Shown here piece by piece: positions 34,876 to 43,856 of a stretch of 64,000 bases of DNA; position 1 is the stretch's first letter; each line of letters opens with the position of its first letter. Source of the stretch: Candidatus Gastranaerophilales bacterium (GTDB lineage Bacteria > Cyanobacteriota > Vampirovibrionia > Gastranaerophilales > Gastranaerophilaceae); contig CAJUNK010000007.1 of NCBI GenBank assembly GCA_910587815.1, positions 1 to 64,000 of the forward strand, given 5' to 3'. Below the pieces are notes generated by a model that saw only the letters and a program-made list of their open reading frames with translations, had not been told where the DNA came from and ran no database searches. The position numbers were made by a program, and so were the translations under genes.

Positions 34876-35751
34876 ATGAACGTTATCATCTATAGCGACA
34901 ATCAAAAAAGCGAACTCGAAGAAATTCTTTCAATGAACGATGAATTTGCAGTAAGAAAATTCTCTTCAAACGAGATTTCAAATTATAAAGAAGTAAATCC
35001 TTCTGTTATGATTTTTGACCTTCCTATGGAAAAGGTGAAAGAAGCTTGCGCTGTTGCAAAATTTGATTCAGGACTATTGATTGTAACGGATGAAATACCT
35101 GAAAATATGACCGTTAGAGCAGAAGCTTTTGATTATATCAAAAGACCGGTTAATGGTACCGAATTAATAACAAGGGTAAATGCTTTGGGTAAGGTTATGA
35201 AGTATAAGCACAACTTGAAAACCATTGCAATTACAGATGAATTAACAGGTTTATATAATAGAAAATACCTGCATTCAAGGCTGGATGCTGAAATTTCCCG
35301 TGCAAAAAGATATGGCACAAGTCTTTCTTGTGTTTTAATTGATATAGATTTCTTTAAAACTGTAAACGATATGTACGGATACGATTGGGGTGATGTTTTA
35401 TTAAAGAAAATTGCCCAAATGCTTGAAGCACTGATTAGAAAAGAAGATATTTTAACACGCTATGGTGATGAAGAATTTATTCTTGTTCTTCCAAATACAT
35501 CAGAAGAACAGGCATTTATATTTGCAGAACGTTTTCGTCGCGATATAGAAAAAATGGAATTTATTCCAGCATCAGAAGAAGAAAGACACCCAATTACAAT
35601 ATCAGGTGGTATTTCGGCGTATCCATTCTTAGAAAATGTAGAAGAAAATTCAAATACAATAATCAGATATGCAGAACATGCCCTATACAGCGCTAAAAAA
35701 CGCGGTAAAAACCAAATTGTACAATTTTCAAAGATGAATTTGGAATTTTAA
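34876..35751 (+). CDS. diguanylate cyclase with receiver-like N-terminus
   Basis: A 291-residue protein: residues 1-115 look like a response-regulator receiver domain (VMIFDLPM with the Asp near 49, YIKRPVNGTEL with the Lys), then a GGDEF domain from about 118 (AITDELTGLYNRKYL, LIDIDFFKTVNDMYGYDWGD). The signature is RYGDEEF: the second Gly of GG(D/E)EF is Asp. The inhibitory RxxD site (RKED) is kept five residues before it. The product would be cyclic di-GMP if active. SD AAAGGA is 6 nt from ATG. hisF follows at 6 bp. Confidence 0.85.
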   Translation: MNVIIYSDNQKSELEEILSMNDEFAVRKFSSNEISNYKEVNPSVMIFDLPMEKVKEACAVAKFDSGLLIVTDEIPENMTVRAEAFDYIKRPVNGTELITRVNALGKVMKYKHNLKTIAITDELTGLYNRKYLHSRLDAEISRAKRYGTSLSCVLIDIDFFKTVNDMYGYDWGDVLLKKIAQMLEALIRKEDILTRYGDEEFILVLPNTSEEQAFIFAERFRRDIEKMEFIPASEEERHPITISGGISAYPFLENVEENSNTIIRYAEHALYSAKKRGKNQIVQFSKMNLEF

Positions 35752-35757
35752 TGAAAA

Positions 35758-36519
35758 ATGCTTACAAAAAGAATAATTCCATGTCTTGATGTAAAAGACG
35801 GACAAACTGTAAAAGGTATAAACTTTGAAAATTTAAAATACGCAGGAGACCCTGTTGATTTAGCAAAAAAATATTCTAATGATGGTGCAGACGAGCTTGT
35901 TTTTCTAGATATCACAGCAACTAATGAAAAAAGAAAAACAATCATTGAACTTGTCGAAAAAGTTGCACATGAGGTTTTTATTCCTTTTACCGTTGGCGGC
36001 GGAATTTCTGATATTGAAGATATCAGGGCAATTTTAGCCGCAGGGGCAGATAAGATTTCATTTAATTCTGCTGCTGTTAAAAATCCTGATATTATAAATA
36101 ATTGCGCAAATTATTTTGGTTCCCAATGCATAGTGGTTGCTATTGATGCAAAAAAAATTGATGGTGAATATTACGTTCACATTAATGCTGGTAAAAAAAA
36201 TACAGGAATTAAATTATTAGATTGGGCAAAAGAAGCAGAACAAAGAGGTGCTGGCGAAATTCTTTTAACATCTATGGATTTTGATGGTACACAAAAAGGC
36301 TTTGATATTCCAATGAATTCACTGGTTTCTTCAAATGTAAACATTCCAGTTATAGCTTCGGGTGGTGCTGGCGCAGATAGCACACATTTTGCAGATATAT
36401 TTAATAAAACAAGCGTTGATGCCGCACTTGCTGCTTCAATATTTCATTTTGATACACTACCTATAAAAAAATTAAAAGGTGAACTTTCAAAATTTGGCAT
36501 AGAAACAAGAAAAATTTAA
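35758..36519 (+). CDS. hisF: imidazole glycerol phosphate synthase subunit HisF
   Basis: HisF closes the imidazole ring in histidine synthesis using ammonia from HisH. The 253-residue TIM barrel has both catalytic Asp: RIIPCLDVKDG near the start and EILLTSMDFDGTQKGFD later, and the phosphate loops FTVGGGISDIEDI and PVIASGGAGADSTHF. No hisH or other his gene is in the window. It lies 6 bp after the diguanylate cyclase, and its ATG has only a weak SD, so translation is probably coupled. Confidence 0.95.
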   Translation: MLTKRIIPCLDVKDGQTVKGINFENLKYAGDPVDLAKKYSNDGADELVFLDITATNEKRKTIIELVEKVAHEVFIPFTVGGGISDIEDIRAILAAGADKISFNSAAVKNPDIINNCANYFGSQCIVVAIDAKKIDGEYYVHINAGKKNTGIKLLDWAKEAEQRGAGEILLTSMDFDGTQKGFDIPMNSLVSSNVNIPVIASGGAGADSTHFADIFNKTSVDAALAASIFHFDTLPIKKLKGELSKFGIETRKI

Positions 36520-36546
36520 ATCTACATTATATTTATAAGGCACAAT

Positions 36547-36580
36547 AAAACCGGCTTTTCTTCTTTAGAGCCGGTTTTAT
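36547..36580 (+). terminator. bidirectional terminator after hisF
   Basis: A 10-bp stem AAAACCGGCT/AGCCGGTTTT (36547-36556 with 36569-36578) is followed by ATTTG; on the minus strand the T-run after the stem serves the gene at 36606. Confidence 0.85.
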
Positions 36581-36605
36581 TTGTAAATTATTTTGTCCTT
36601 TCTTA

Positions 36606-37292
36606 TTAGCTAAAATATTTAAATGAACTTTCAATGTTGTTAGAAATAATCTTATCAACTGATTCAACTTCGGTTTCAACTGCTTTATGTTGTGTTTCTA
36701 CCTGATTCAGTTTAATTTCTAATTGTTTATCTAAACGTTGTACGCGAGCCATAGCAGCATCGTATTGGGCTTTGGCAGCTGCATCATCTTCTGTGTAATA
36801 TTGTTGTCTAAATGATGATTGCCCAGCAGTTGATATTGATGTAAATGTAGATTTACCCTTGTCATCAGTGATAATATTATTATCACTATCGCGGTTAACT
36901 GTTTGTATTAACCACATACCACTAGTTAACATGCGTTGCAATGTGCTGTCCGGGGTATCGCTATCGCCATCAGCTTCACGTATTTTCTTTAAATCAACTG
37001 CTTTACCTTTTCTTGTGTCCCAAATGCGATAGTTTGTACCGGAATCATCAGTTTCACCGTTACCATAAAATGCATTTAGGGCACCAATGGAAAGTGCTTG
37101 CCAATCCTGATTGTCATCCAATCTTATTTGATAGATTTGGTTGTTTACAGCATCAGAATATTCTGTTGCAATATGTTCTTGCTGAATTGACAATAGCAAG
37201 CGATCTTGTGAAATTGTTTGAGCTTGTAATTCAAGGTCACTTTTTCTTGCTGTCAATAACAGTAATCTGCCTTGGCTTGCTGCTAGTCCCAT
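36606..37292 (-). CDS. lineage-specific coiled-coil protein ('ASQGRLLLLTARKSDLE' family)
   Basis: A 228-residue protein with a long N-terminal helix beginning LAASQGRLLLLTARKSDLE, then QAQTISQDRLLLSIQQEHIA; residues 70-155 are Asp/Gly/Asn/Thr-rich and globular, and residues 165-228 form a second helix or coiled coil (AAMARVQRLDKQLEIKLNQVETQHKAVETEV) ending SFKYFS. Helix-insert-helix order recalls secreted rod or filament proteins, but no motif of flagellar or type III proteins is seen. I associate this N-terminal motif with Gastranaerophilales and a few other gut lineages; function is unknown. SD AAGGTGG is 9 nt from ATG. Confidence 0.65.
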   Translation of the reverse strand: MGLAASQGRLLLLTARKSDLELQAQTISQDRLLLSIQQEHIATEYSDAVNNQIYQIRLDDNQDWQALSIGALNAFYGNGETDDSGTNYRIWDTRKGKAVDLKKIREADGDSDTPDSTLQRMLTSGMWLIQTVNRDSDNNIITDDKGKSTFTSISTAGQSSFRQQYYTEDDAAAKAQYDAAMARVQRLDKQLEIKLNQVETQHKAVETEVESVDKIISNNIESSFKYFS

Positions 37293-37610
37293 TTTTTATA
37301 CCACCTTTTACTTATATTATTATCGTTGTTTTCACTTACACATTAATAAAAACATTTTTTATATACTAAATTCATATTAAGTATATATTGTTACATTTCT
37401 TAACCTTTACCTTCCTGTATATATTAGAAGCTGAGATTACATAATGAATATCGTCTATAAGGCAAGGAACTTTAGGATTTAAAGTCGTAATGTTACATTA
37501 GTTTACAAAGTTAAAAAATACAATAAAATTGCCCATTTTTTTAATAAGTTATACAATGGTAAAAGTCTGCAATATGCAGTATTTTAGATATATTTTGGAG
37601 CATATTAATA
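37293..37610. other. 318-bp intergenic region
   Basis: Holds the SD of the minus-strand gene at one end and GGAG of the plus-strand gene at the other. It is very AT-rich with several A/T runs and a short inverted repeat CTGCA-ATA-TGCAG at 37567-37579, 32 bp before the VKOR-DsbA gene. No RNA gene or ORF above 15 codons with a good start is seen; promoters are expected but not clear. Confidence 0.6.
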
Positions 37611-38813
37611 ATGATTGAGACAATGAACAAAAATAAAAGAATAATACTTACAGCCCTTATAATATTTGGATTAATTGTAACAATTGATTTGATTCACATT
37701 TATTTTAAGGTAAATTTTGGAACAGATACCTCACCCAGCTTTTGCACCATAAACAGCTTAATCGATTGCGATGGCGTTGCAAAAACAAAATATTCGCTAA
37801 TTTTTGGCTTGCCTCTTGCTATATGGGGAACAATTTTATATGCATTGTTATTGTTCCTGACGTTTGTTGATAAAATCAATGAAAAACTAAATATAAAATT
37901 ATTAAATGTATTTAAAAAACCATCATGCTATATTGCAACACTTGGATTATTTTCATTCTGCTGTTCTATGGTTTTAGCTGGCATTTCAATATTTGAAATT
38001 CAAAAAATTTGTTATCTTTGTTTTATTACATATTTTATAGATTTAGCTATCGCAATTGTTGCAAGAGAAGATAAATTTTTTATTCAAGATATTAAAAACA
38101 CAGTTTTAGATTTTCTAGATGGTGTGAAAAAATATTTTATATTATTTATAATAGTTTGCGGACTTGGAATTGGGTTTTTGACATATATGCAAAAATCAGA
38201 AATTTTGGTTTCAGAATCTTCAAAGCTGCAAAAATCATTTGAAGAATTTCAAAATTTAAAAACAAATATTTATGCAATAAAGGGAAATACTCTTGGCAAT
38301 CCTGATGGCAAAATTATAATTTATGTGTACAGTGATTTCTTGTGTCCATTTTGCAAGGTAACAAATACAATGATTCACAAACTTGCAAAAGAAGAAAAAG
38401 ACATAGTTGTATATCACATGAATTTTCCTTTAGATAATGAATGCAACCCTGCATTGTCTATGAAAATTCACCCTGGGGCTTGCATGCTTGCAAAATATGC
38501 ACTTGCAGCAGAAAGACAGGGTGCATATTGGGATATGGTGAGTGCAATATATGACAATTTGCCAAATTCTGAAGAAGAAATATTAAATTTAGCAGATAAA
38601 CTTCAAATAGACAAAAACAAGCTACACAATGATGCATATTCAGATGATGTTCAAAATGATTTAATGAAACAAATAGAAAAAGCTATGAATTTTGGAATAA
38701 ATGGCACACCAACAATTGTAATTGATGAAATTGAGCACAAAACAGCACTCCCATACTATCAAATGAAAACTTTTGTACACCAAGCAAGAAATAGACATAG
38801 GCATGAAAAATAA
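37611..38813 (+). CDS. VKOR-DsbA fusion, disulfide-bond formation protein
   Basis: A 400-residue membrane protein that should both oxidise and introduce disulfides. Residues 15-160 are a VKOR domain with four to five helices: an outer Cys pair (SFCTIN ... IDCDGVAKTKYSLIFGLPLAIWG) and the CxxC in KICYLCFITY. Another helix (about 177-195) leads to a periplasmic DsbA-like thioredoxin domain with SDFLCPFCKVTN and the cis-Pro loop NGTPTIVID. VKOR passes electrons from DsbA to quinone. VKOR-thioredoxin fusions are common in Cyanobacteria. GGAG is 10 nt before ATG. It overlaps queH by one base (TAATG). Confidence 0.9.
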   Translation: MIETMNKNKRIILTALIIFGLIVTIDLIHIYFKVNFGTDTSPSFCTINSLIDCDGVAKTKYSLIFGLPLAIWGTILYALLLFLTFVDKINEKLNIKLLNVFKKPSCYIATLGLFSFCCSMVLAGISIFEIQKICYLCFITYFIDLAIAIVAREDKFFIQDIKNTVLDFLDGVKKYFILFIIVCGLGIGFLTYMQKSEILVSESSKLQKSFEEFQNLKTNIYAIKGNTLGNPDGKIIIYVYSDFLCPFCKVTNTMIHKLAKEEKDIVVYHMNFPLDNECNPALSMKIHPGACMLAKYALAAERQGAYWDMVSAIYDNLPNSEEEILNLADKLQIDKNKLHNDAYSDDVQNDLMKQIEKAMNFGINGTPTIVIDEIEHKTALPYYQMKTFVHQARNRHRHEK

Positions 38814-39442
38814 TGACGGAATTTTACAAAAAAATAAAAACTCTGTTTGATAAAAAAGATTTAGCAGAAGAAGACAAGAAAGTCTTTGTGCATTGCTGTT
38901 GTGCTGTGTGTTTCGGTTATCCTTCACAGTTTTTAAAGATGCTTGGGTATATTCCAACCGCATATTTTTACAATCCAAACATTCACCCAAAAGAAGAACA
39001 TGATAGAAGATGTAATGAATTAGAAAAATATTGCAAAAAATATGAGTTTGAATGCATAACAGAAGAATTTCAACCTGATGATTTTTATAACGCAACTAAA
39101 GGACTTGAACTGGAGCCTGAAAAAGGCGAAAGATGCAATAAGTGTTTTGAATTAAGATTAAGAAAAACGGCAAGAAAAGCAAAAGAATTGGGCTTTAAAA
39201 AATTCACAACAACGTTAAGTGTCAGCCCACATAAAGTTTCAGAGAATATATTCAAAGAAGCTTTTAAAATTGCAAAAGAAGAAGGAATTGAATTTTTGCC
39301 GTACGATTTTAAGAAAAATAACGGCTTTAATATTACGCAAAAAATTGCAAATTTCAACAATATGTATAAACAAACTTATTGTGGCTGCAAATTTTCAATA
39401 AGAAAACCAAAAGAAGAAATGGGGGATATTTCTGAAAATTAA
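38813..39442 (+). CDS. queH: epoxyqueuosine reductase QueH
   Basis: QueH carries out the last step of queuosine synthesis on tRNA (epoxyqueuosine to queuosine). The 209-residue protein shows VHCCCAVCFGY, YNPNIHPKEEHDRR, RCNKCFELRL, FTTTLSVSPHK, YDFKKNNGF and YKQTYCGCKFS, all family motifs; the cysteines bind an Fe-S cluster and metal. It replaces the B12-dependent QueG. Translation is coupled to the upstream gene by TAATG. The 3' end overlaps alkD by 4 bp. Confidence 0.95.
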   Translation: MTEFYKKIKTLFDKKDLAEEDKKVFVHCCCAVCFGYPSQFLKMLGYIPTAYFYNPNIHPKEEHDRRCNELEKYCKKYEFECITEEFQPDDFYNATKGLELEPEKGERCNKCFELRLRKTARKAKELGFKKFTTTLSVSPHKVSENIFKEAFKIAKEEGIEFLPYDFKKNNGFNITQKIANFNNMYKQTYCGCKFSIRKPKEEMGDISEN

Positions 39443-40143
39443 TTTTTTCTTTTTAAAAGTTTTAATCTAGCTTTGTCTTCTTTCGACACTCTATATGATT
39501 CAATAATCTTAGAGATAGATTTATTATGGGTAAAATTATCAAGTGTATTGTTTTCTATATATTCAAAAGTTTTATCGGGAAATTTTACATAGCACACAGA
39601 AATCGCCCATGCTATAGCCATTTTTACATAATAATAATCACAATACTTTTTAGGGTTTAGGGTATATAGTATTTTTAAAACCCTATCTATATACTGTGCA
39701 TCAATAAAATGTGCCAAAAGCATAACTACACCAAAACGCATCTCGTATTCTTTATCAGAATTCAAATATGGCATTAAAAAATCAAAAGTTTCTTTTTTAT
39801 TTTTTGCAAAACATTTCAACCCCATAGAAAAAGTATCACAAACTGCCCAATTATTGATTTTTGGGATAAAGTTTGAGATTACATCAAGCATAAAATTTAA
39901 ATCTTCTTCTAAAAGTGTGATAACAAGACCTTTTAACATTGTCTCTTCCATATATTCTTCTTTATAATCACACAAGAATTTTTGCCAATCACCGCTTGCA
40001 ATATTTTTTGCTATTTTTCTAAGATTTGGTATTCTTATCCCTAAAATGTTATTTACACCTGGTATCAAAGATGAAGAAAACTTTTGATATTTAATTTCTG
40101 TATATTTGTTAAGTTCTGATTCAATATGTTTAAACAATTTCAT
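39439..40143 (-). CDS. alkD: AlkD-like DNA alkylation repair protein
   Basis: A 234-residue HEAT-like-repeat protein of the AlkD family, which removes N3- and N7-alkylpurines without flipping the base. Visible: LIPGVNNILGIRIPNLRKIAKNI, MEETMLKGLVITLL, NNWAVCDTFSMGLK (the W/D active region), MRFGVVMLLAHFID, YYYVKMAIAWAISVCYVKFP. The Asp and Trp residues of the DNA-binding groove appear to be present. I use the ATG at 40143 because the longer reading runs into rpe. It follows rpe by 13 bp. Confidence 0.88.
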   Translation of the reverse strand: MKLFKHIESELNKYTEIKYQKFSSSLIPGVNNILGIRIPNLRKIAKNIASGDWQKFLCDYKEEYMEETMLKGLVITLLEEDLNFMLDVISNFIPKINNWAVCDTFSMGLKCFAKNKKETFDFLMPYLNSDKEYEMRFGVVMLLAHFIDAQYIDRVLKILYTLNPKKYCDYYYVKMAIAWAISVCYVKFPDKTFEYIENNTLDNFTHNKSISKIIESYRVSKEDKARLKLLKRKN

Positions 40144-40156
40144 AATTTTTACCGCA

Positions 40157-40828
40157 TTAATACACTTGGAGTAATGATTGAATTGCACCTTTGATATCAG
40201 GATTTTTATAAACATAATTTCCCGCAACAAAACAATTTGCACCAAAAGAAGTACAAATTTTTGCCGTTTCAGCGTTTATACCACCATCCACCTGAATTAT
40301 AAAGTTTTGCTTGCCTTTATTTTTTGCAATTTTTTGCACATCGTTTATTTTTTGTGCTGCATCTTCCATAAATTTTTGCCCAGAAAACCCTGGCTCTACT
40401 GTCATTACAAGCACCATATCCAAAAGAGAGATGTACTTTTCAATATCAGATACTGGAGTTTTTGGTTTTATAGAAATTCCCGCTATAATTCCTGCCTCTT
40501 TGATCATTTTGATACATTTTTCAGCCACCCCAGGAGCCTTACAGGCTTCAATATGAAAAGTTATAATATCAGCTCCTGCTTTTATAAAATCAGGAATATA
40601 AATATCAGGATTTTCTATCATTAAATGAACATCAAGCTTTGATTTAACGGCATTTTTCAAAGACTTTACAACAGGAGCGCCAATAGTTATATTTGGCACA
40701 AAATGCCCATCCATAACATCAATATGACACCACTTTGCACCATAATTTTCCGTTCTTTCAATTTCTGTCTGCAAATTTGCAAAATCTGCCGAAAGAATTG
40801 ATGGAGAGACAATATTTCCCATATTCAC
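40157..40828 (-). CDS. rpe: ribulose-phosphate 3-epimerase
   Basis: Interconverts ribulose 5-phosphate and xylulose 5-phosphate in the pentose phosphate pathway. The 223-residue TIM barrel has SPSILSADFANL, HIDVMDGHFVPNITIG, LDVHLMIENP, FHIEA, VEPGFSGQKF and VDGGINAETA, with both catalytic Asp and the metal His residues. The start overlaps the end of rnc by 4 bp, and alkD follows 13 bp later. Confidence 0.96.
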   Translation of the reverse strand: MNMGNIVSPSILSADFANLQTEIERTENYGAKWCHIDVMDGHFVPNITIGAPVVKSLKNAVKSKLDVHLMIENPDIYIPDFIKAGADIITFHIEACKAPGVAEKCIKMIKEAGIIAGISIKPKTPVSDIEKYISLLDMVLVMTVEPGFSGQKFMEDAAQKINDVQKIAKNKGKQNFIIQVDGGINAETAKICTSFGANCFVAGNYVYKNPDIKGAIQSLLQVY

Positions 40829-41541
40829 ACAACCTCAATCTTTAAAAATTCAAGAGCATTTTTTGCAGCAGCTTGTTCTGCATCTTTTTTAGATTTGCCT
40901 TCACCCTGTGCTATTAAAACATCATTATAATAAGCACCAACACGGTATGTTTTATCATGCGCAAGCCCAAATTCATCTAAAATTTTATAAACAGGAAGCT
41001 TGTGTGTTTCGCCTTGGGTGTGCTCTTGCAAAATTGCTTTGTAATTATGTAATTTTGAATTTAAAATATCAGATTCAAAATTATCTATTAAAAAATCATA
41101 AACAGCCTTTAAACCAAGCTGTTTATATTCTAAAAAAATAGCGCCCAAAAACGCTTCAAAAGCACATGCAACAATTGAAGACTTATTTCTGCCGCCATGG
41201 GATTCTTCGTTTTTTCCAAGCAAAATTAAATCAGCAAGATTTATTTTTGAAGCCAAGACAGATAATTCTTTATCGGAAACAACCCAGGAGCGATGCTTTG
41301 TAAGATCGCCTTCGCGATAGTTTGGAAATTTTTTAAACAAAAAATCGCTAATTGCAATCTTTAAAACTGCATCCCCTAAAAATTCAAGTCTTTCATAGGA
41401 TTCAAGCACATCAATATTATTTTCATTAGTATAAGATGTGTGCACAAAAGCTCTGTTTAAAAGTTCATAATCATCAAACTCTAAACCAAATCTTTTTATA
41501 AAAGCTTCAAGCTCTTTTTTTCTATCAGCCGAAATATCCAT
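40825..41541 (-). CDS. rnc: ribonuclease III
   Basis: Cuts double-stranded RNA, including rRNA precursors. The 238-residue protein has the nuclease signature YERLEFLGDAVLKIAISDFLF with Glu and Asp active residues, ACAFEAFLGAIFLE with the second acidic pair, and a C-terminal dsRNA-binding domain (NYKAILQEHTQGETHKLPVYKI ... GEGKSKKDAEQAAAKNALEFL). I prefer the ATG at 41541; a GTG three codons earlier is possible. It overlaps cdsA by 17 bp. Confidence 0.96.
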   Translation of the reverse strand: MDISADRKKELEAFIKRFGLEFDDYELLNRAFVHTSYTNENNIDVLESYERLEFLGDAVLKIAISDFLFKKFPNYREGDLTKHRSWVVSDKELSVLASKINLADLILLGKNEESHGGRNKSSIVACAFEAFLGAIFLEYKQLGLKAVYDFLIDNFESDILNSKLHNYKAILQEHTQGETHKLPVYKILDEFGLAHDKTYRVGAYYNDVLIAQGEGKSKKDAEQAAAKNALEFLKIEVV

Positions 41542-42433
41542 TATACACACTTTGAAATAAATCTAGAATTATATTGTTTCCGCCAGTAAAACAAGAAAGA
41601 TAGTAATATGCAACAGGAAGTGCAAAAACGTAAGAATCAGTTCTATCTAAAAGACCGCCATGGCCTGGTAGTATATTACTTGAATCTTTAACACCAGCAT
41701 CTCTTTTAATTAAAGATTCAGACAAATCGCCAAGCTGGGCAAAAAGGGTGATTAAAAAACCTCCAACCACAGCCTCTAAAAGAGTTAAATTTGTGTAAAA
41801 AACTCCAAATGCAGCAATAAATATTGCAAAAAGTCCGCCTCCTATAGCACCTTCAATCGTTTTTTTAGGACTAATAACTTTTGATAATTGTCTTTTACCA
41901 AATTTTGAGCCGAAATAATAGGCGCCAATATCTGTTGCAACAACAATCAAAAAAGTATACAGAAGATAATAAAGCCCATCATTTAAGCCAGGTACAAAGA
42001 AATTTACATGATTAGAGCCCATTTGTCTTAAAAGTAAAATATGACAAGGAAGCCAACCACCATACATAAAGCCTAATGATGTTGTGGCAACATTTGCAAT
42101 ATAAGGCTGACGCCCCATAAAAAGCACCACTAAAAACGATGCCATTATTGCAAAAGCTAAAACACAAGGCACTAAGTCAAATCTTCTAAAAAATATTAAA
42201 AGCCCAAAAACAAAACTTGTTGCACATATTAAAGATAAACTTGGATGAAAACCTTTATTTCTTAATATGTGCACATATTCTCTTGTAGCAAGAAACAAAG
42301 TTACCATCAAAAAGAAAAACAAGGCAACACCACCTGCTAAAAAACAGGCAAGCGCCACTATGGATATAACAAACCCTGTGACAACTCTTGTTATCTTGGT
42401 TTTTTTATTTAGTTCATGGGAATTTTGTTCCAT
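41525..42433 (-). CDS. cdsA: phosphatidate cytidylyltransferase
   Basis: Makes CDP-diacylglycerol, the precursor of membrane phospholipids. The 302-residue protein has about eight membrane helices, FGKRQLSKVISPKKTIEGAIGG and the family C-terminal signature LSESLIKRDAGVKDSSNILPGHGGLLDRTDS. In many bacteria uppS sits between frr and cdsA; it is absent here and cdsA follows frr with a 1-bp overlap. Confidence 0.95.
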   Translation of the reverse strand: MEQNSHELNKKTKITRVVTGFVISIVALACFLAGGVALFFFLMVTLFLATREYVHILRNKGFHPSLSLICATSFVFGLLIFFRRFDLVPCVLAFAIMASFLVVLFMGRQPYIANVATTSLGFMYGGWLPCHILLLRQMGSNHVNFFVPGLNDGLYYLLYTFLIVVATDIGAYYFGSKFGKRQLSKVISPKKTIEGAIGGGLFAIFIAAFGVFYTNLTLLEAVVGGFLITLFAQLGDLSESLIKRDAGVKDSSNILPGHGGLLDRTDSYVFALPVAYYYLSCFTGGNNIILDLFQSVYNGYFG

Positions 42434-42993
42434 TAAACTGTCATAACCTCTTTTTCTTTTTCAGTTACTGTTTCATCAATAATTTTTATATATTTGTCAG
42501 TTAATTTTTGAATAGAATCTTGCGCATCGCGAACAGCATCTTCGGGAAGATTTTCAGCTTTTTCCACCTTTTTGATTTCATCTCCTAAATCACGGCGTAC
42601 ATTTCTAATTGCAACTTTTGCCGTTTCGCCCATTGCTTTTACTTCTTTTGATAACTCCTTCCTTCTATCTGCCGTCAAAGGAGGAAATACAAGGCGAACT
42701 ACAATACCGTCAGAGTTTGGAGTAATACCCAAATCAGCTTTAATTAATGCTTTCTCAATTTCTTTTACAATAGTTTTATCAAATGGAGTTATAACAATGG
42801 TTGTACCGTCTTGCACTGAAACCTGCGCCATTTGATTTAATTTAGTAGGGGCGCCATAATAATCAACCAAAACTTTATCCAAAATAAGCGGATTTGCTCT
42901 GCCTGTTCTAATAGTAGTAAGTTCTTTTTTTAATTGGCTGATACACTTTTCCATTTTTTCTGTGCCAGTTTTTTTAATTTCATCAGTACTCAT
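42433..42993 (-). CDS. frr: ribosome recycling factor
   Basis: RRF splits post-termination ribosomes with EF-G. The 186-residue protein is full length: LKKELTTIRTGRANPLILDKV, VDYYGAPTKLNQMAQVSVQD, LTADRRKELSKEVKAMGE and KVAIRNVRRDLGDEIKK. It lies 47 bp after pyrH and overlaps cdsA by one base. Confidence 0.97.
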   Translation of the reverse strand: MSTDEIKKTGTEKMEKCISQLKKELTTIRTGRANPLILDKVLVDYYGAPTKLNQMAQVSVQDGTTIVITPFDKTIVKEIEKALIKADLGITPNSDGIVVRLVFPPLTADRRKELSKEVKAMGETAKVAIRNVRRDLGDEIKKVEKAENLPEDAVRDAQDSIQKLTDKYIKIIDETVTEKEKEVMTV

Positions 42994-43040
42994 TTATAAA
43001 TCTCCTATTGATATTTTTATTATTCACTGTTCTAAAAAGC

Positions 43041-43769
43041 TTATTCACCATCTACAAGGGTGCCGACTTTTTCATCATCAAGAATCTTAATTATACTATT
43101 TGGTAGTGCAAAATCAAATACCACAATAGGTATTTTATTTTGTTTACATAATGAACAACTTGTTTGATCCATCACTTTTAAGCCTTTAATGATTACATCA
43201 TCATAAGAAATTCTGTCAAATTTCACGGCTTTTGGATTGATTCTGGGGTCATCGGAATAAACGCCATCTACGCCATTTTTTGCCATAAGCATAGCTTCGG
43301 CCCCAATTTCAGCAGCCCTAAGTGCAGCAGCAGTATCAGTTGTAAAGAAAGGATTTCCCGTACCAGCAGCAAAAATCACCACACGGTTTTTTTCAAGATG
43401 ACGAATAGCCTTAAACCTGATATATGGTTCAGCAATTTTGTTCATTGTAATCGCAGATTGAACACGACAAGAAACACCGAGTTTTCTGAGTTCTGATTGC
43501 AGGGCAATAGCATTCATAACAGTTGCAAGCATCCCTACATAATCACCACTTGCTCTATCCATACCAAGTTTTGAAGAATTTTTCATTCCCCTGAAAATAT
43601 TGCCACCCCCAACAACAACTGCAACTTGTACACCAAGCTCATGCGCTTTTTTAATTTCTGTTGCAATCATCTCAACGGGTTTTGGGTCAATCCCGAATTC
43701 TTGCTCTCCAAGAAGGGCTTCACCACTGATTTTTAACAATATTTTTTTATATTTCAAATCTTTTTTCAT
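43041..43769 (-). CDS. pyrH: UMP kinase
   Basis: Phosphorylates UMP to UDP. The 242-residue bacterial enzyme has ILLKISGEALLG, VAVVVGGGNIFRG, RASGDYVGMLATVMNA, FAAGTGNPFFTTDTAAALRAAEI and a KNGVDGVYSDDPR segment. It starts the operon pyrH-frr-cdsA-rnc-rpe-alkD; tsf, its usual upstream neighbour, is not in the window. An 87-bp gap with the divergent gene at 43857 should hold the promoter. Confidence 0.97.
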   Translation of the reverse strand: MKKDLKYKKILLKISGEALLGEQEFGIDPKPVEMIATEIKKAHELGVQVAVVVGGGNIFRGMKNSSKLGMDRASGDYVGMLATVMNAIALQSELRKLGVSCRVQSAITMNKIAEPYIRFKAIRHLEKNRVVIFAAGTGNPFFTTDTAAALRAAEIGAEAMLMAKNGVDGVYSDDPRINPKAVKFDRISYDDVIIKGLKVMDQTSCSLCKQNKIPIVVFDFALPNSIIKILDDEKVGTLVDGE

Positions 43770-43856
43770 AAATAAATTGCACTTTATCCATACTATTTAA
43801 AATTATTATACTAAAAAATGCTTGGCATGCCTATTATTTTTGTATAAAGTAATATT

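Noticed and set aside
36941..37369. 142-codon plus-strand ORF opposite the coiled-coil orphan
   Set aside because: It has no SD, a Cys/His/Leu-rich shadow composition, and lies over a clear gene with a strong SD on the other strand.
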